A stretch of DNA of 8,031 nucleotides, taken from the NCBI GenBank assembly GCA_023397245.1, contig JAEWUH010000271.1:1-8031 (forward strand), written 5' to 3'. Shown here piece after piece: positions 6,572 through 8,031 of this stretch (position 1 is its first letter; every line of letters begins with the position of its first letter). The notes beneath the pieces were generated by a model. That model saw only the letters and a program-made list of their open reading frames with translations, was not told where the DNA came from and searched no databases. The position numbers were made by a program, and so were the translations under genes. The stretch comes from Bacillota bacterium. Its GTDB lineage: Bacteria; Bacillota; Clostridia; Oscillospirales; Acutalibacteraceae.

Positions 6572-7654
6572 CTACCTTTCGGTGCAGCTGATGCACGGAT
6601 CGATGGTCAAAATCAGAATCGGCACATCCGCAACCTGGCAGCCCTTTAAGGTTTCAAGCAGACCGGGGATATTCGCAAAGGTAGGAGTGCGGACACGAAC
6701 ACGGTCGAGGAATTTCGTTCCGTTTGCCTTTACGTAATACACGGCCTCGCCGCGGGGCTGTTCCACGCGCATAAAATACTCGCCCTGCGGGGGGAAGCCC
6801 TTTACCGGTGTGGCGACCTCGCCGTCCGGAATCTTGGCAACCGCCTGGCGGATAATATCCATCGACTGGAAGATTTCACGGATACGCACATCGGTGCGCG
6901 CGTAGGAATCTCCCACGTTGCTGATGATCGGTTCAAAATCAATATTGGGATACGCCGCATAACCGGTCTTGCGCATATCAAGAGGGATACCGCTTGCGCG
7001 CAGGAACGGGCCTACACAGCCAAGGTCATGGGCCTGCTGCTTCGTGAGGAAGCCCACGTCCCTGAGGCGGGAGTTGACGGCGACATCGCCTAGGAACGTT
7101 TTGGTCAGTTCCTTCAGCTCTTTTTCCATTTCGCCGAATGTTTTCAGAAAACTGTTCAGCATGTCGTTCGGCATATCCTTGAGCTGCCCGCCGATCTTGT
7201 TTACGGAGAAGATCACGCGGCCGCCGGTGGAAGCCTCGATCATATCGAGAACCTTTTCACGCATGCGCCAGCTCTGATAGAACAGGCTTTCAAAGCCGAA
7301 TGCGTCGGCAAGAAGGCCGAGCCACAGAAGATGGCTGTGTATACGGGACATTTCTGCCCAGATGGTGCGCAGATATTTTGCGCGGTCCGGGATCTCCACG
7401 TTCATGATATGCTCTACCGCTTCGCAGTAGGCCATGCCGTGCATATAGCTGCAGATTCCGCAAATGCGCTCCGCGACATAGGTATATTCGTTAAAGTCCT
7501 TTTTCTCCACAAGCTTTTCCAGCCCGCGGTGGATAAAGCCGATGGACGGCACAGCCTCTATAACTTTTTCATCCTCAAGTACAAGGTCAAGGTGAATCGG
7601 CTCCGGCAATACCGGATGCTGCGGCCCGAACGGTACAACGCTTCGAGTAGACAT
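6572..7654 (-). CDS. echE: Ech-type [NiFe] hydrogenase large (catalytic) subunit
   Basis: Catalytic subunit of a group 4 energy-converting [NiFe] hydrogenase, homologous to NuoD (49 kDa) of complex I. It reduces protons with electrons from ferredoxin or runs in reverse. The four Ni-Fe ligands are present in RICGICS (C65, C68) and DPCISC (C354, C357). Other family features are FGPQHPVLPEP (9-19), IGFIHRGLEKL (38-48), PPQGEYFMRVEQPRGE (288-303) and RVRTPTFANI (320-329). At 360 residues it has the compact length of EchE rather than the longer HycE type. It stops three residues after the last cysteine (TER), so there is no C-terminal extension to be cut by a HycI/HyaD-type protease. Start ATG at 7654 has a full AAGGAGG (7665-7671) ten bases upstream that overlaps the echD stop. 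The co-transcribed hypF, hypC, hypD and hypE genes presumably supply its active site. Confidence 0.97.
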   Translation of the reverse strand: MSTRSVVPFGPQHPVLPEPIHLDLVLEDEKVIEAVPSIGFIHRGLEKLVEKKDFNEYTYVAERICGICSYMHGMAYCEAVEHIMNVEIPDRAKYLRTIWAEMSRIHSHLLWLGLLADAFGFESLFYQSWRMREKVLDMIEASTGGRVIFSVNKIGGQLKDMPNDMLNSFLKTFGEMEKELKELTKTFLGDVAVNSRLRDVGFLTKQQAHDLGCVGPFLRASGIPLDMRKTGYAAYPNIDFEPIISNVGDSYARTDVRIREIFQSMDIIRQAVAKIPDGEVATPVKGFPPQGEYFMRVEQPRGEAVYYVKANGTKFLDRVRVRTPTFANIPGLLETLKGCQVADVPILILTIDPCISCTER

Positions 7655-7669
7655 CGGTTAAATTCCTCC

Positions 7670-8005
7670 TTATTTAAAGGGCGTTTCTGTGCTGATCCGA
7701 TACAACTTGCCCTCGTAATCTACCGTGATTAGCTTGATTTTTACGCCAAACAGGTCAACAATTTCATTTTCATAAAGAAACGCCGGCGCAAAGATGTGGC
7801 TGATGCTCATAATTTCCGCGTCCTCCGGAACCTCGATGCGGATGTTTACAAGCTCCAGCTCCTTGCCGAAGGAATAGGTAAGCTCGTAGCCTTCCTTGGT
7901 GCGGACGGAAGAAATCTGAACCAAACGGTAGCCGTCATGCTGCATTTGGAACGCCTGTCCCAAGAGATCGCCGGGTTCAATGGTGATTAATTTTGTTTCT
8001 GTCAT
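7670..8005 (-). CDS. echD: Ech-type hydrogenase NuoC-like (30 kDa) subunit
   Basis: Small hydrophilic subunit related to the NuoC/30-kDa family, with 111 residues. It is expected on the soluble arm, where it helps join the large and small subunits; it binds no cofactor. The recognisable part is the central beta-sheet region (about 27-60) followed by SISHIFAPAFLYENEIVDLFGVKI (67-90), which matches the family pattern of an acidic ENEI-type stretch ending in DLFG. The C-terminal extension typical of bacterial NuoC is missing, as is usual for EchD. Start ATG at 8005 has AAGGAGG (8016-8022) ten bases upstream, the same spacing as echE. The reading frame stays open to the right edge without another good start. 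Identification depends partly on its place directly before echE. Confidence 0.9.
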   Translation of the reverse strand: MTETKLITIEPGDLLGQAFQMQHDGYRLVQISSVRTKEGYELTYSFGKELELVNIRIEVPEDAEIMSISHIFAPAFLYENEIVDLFGVKIKLITVDYEGKLYRISTETPFK

Positions 8006-8031
8006 TGTGCCGCCGCCTCCTTTTTCATCTT
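8002..8031 (-). CDS. 3' end of upstream gene, probably echC (partial)
   Basis: Only the last nine codons are inside the window. One minus-strand frame entering from the right edge reads KMKKEAAAQ and ends in TGA (8002-8004), overlapping the echD ATG as ATGA. This is the same coupling seen at echF/hypF. By ech gene order the gene would be echC, the small [4Fe-4S] subunit. A second frame stops at 8025-8027, just before the echD ribosome binding site, and cannot be excluded as the true end. Confidence 0.35.
   Translation of the reverse strand, partial: KMKKEAAAQ

Overview
The window looks like chromosomal DNA from an endospore-forming, anaerobic member of the Clostridia. It carries a GerAB-type spore germination permease. 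Converging on it is the 3' part of a long operon encoding an Ech-type membrane-bound, energy-converting [NiFe] hydrogenase together with its HypF/C/D/E active-site maturation factors. The moderately high GC of the hyp/ech genes and this gene combination suggest the Oscillospiraceae/Ruminococcaceae (Caproiciproducens- or Ethanoligenens-like). That placement is inference; no marker gene is present.

Layout, left to right. Positions 28-1143 (+) hold a gerAB-like permease, probably the last gene of a germinant-receptor operon that begins outside the window. Positions 1164-1202 form a 16-bp hairpin terminator between the convergent gene ends. Everything after that is on the minus strand. In transcription order from the right edge: the 3' tip of an upstream gene (probably echC), echD (8005-7670), echE (7654-6572), echF (6562-6119), hypF (6122-3876), hypC (3871-3656), hypD (3663-2629), a gap of about 420 bp, and hypE (2205-1219).

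The minus-strand genes are tightly packed. Stop and start codons overlap at echF/hypF (ATGA) and hypC/hypD (8 bases), probably also at the echC/echD junction, and gaps elsewhere are 4 to 15 nt, which indicates one transcript with translational coupling. EchE carries the Ni-Fe active-site cysteines. EchF carries two [4Fe-4S] clusters that pass electrons between ferredoxin and the small subunit. EchD is the NuoC-like 30-kDa connecting subunit. HypF and HypE make the cyanide ligands from carbamoyl phosphate, HypC and HypD assemble and carry the Fe(CN)2CO unit, and the product is inserted into EchE. EchE ends three residues after its last CxxC, so it seems to need no maturation protease, and none is seen here. 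The ion-pumping membrane subunits (EchA, EchB), most of EchC, and the nickel-insertion genes hypA and hypB are outside the window or elsewhere.

The only sizeable non-coding stretch is the hypD-hypE gap (2206-2628). It is rich in inverted repeats: perfect 11-bp and 14-bp arms plus alternative pairings. It looks like an inserted palindromic intergenic repeat that separates hypE from the rest of its operon. This is the least ordinary part of the window. I see no CRISPR array, tRNA, rRNA, transposase or phage gene, and no evidence for a wholly new system.
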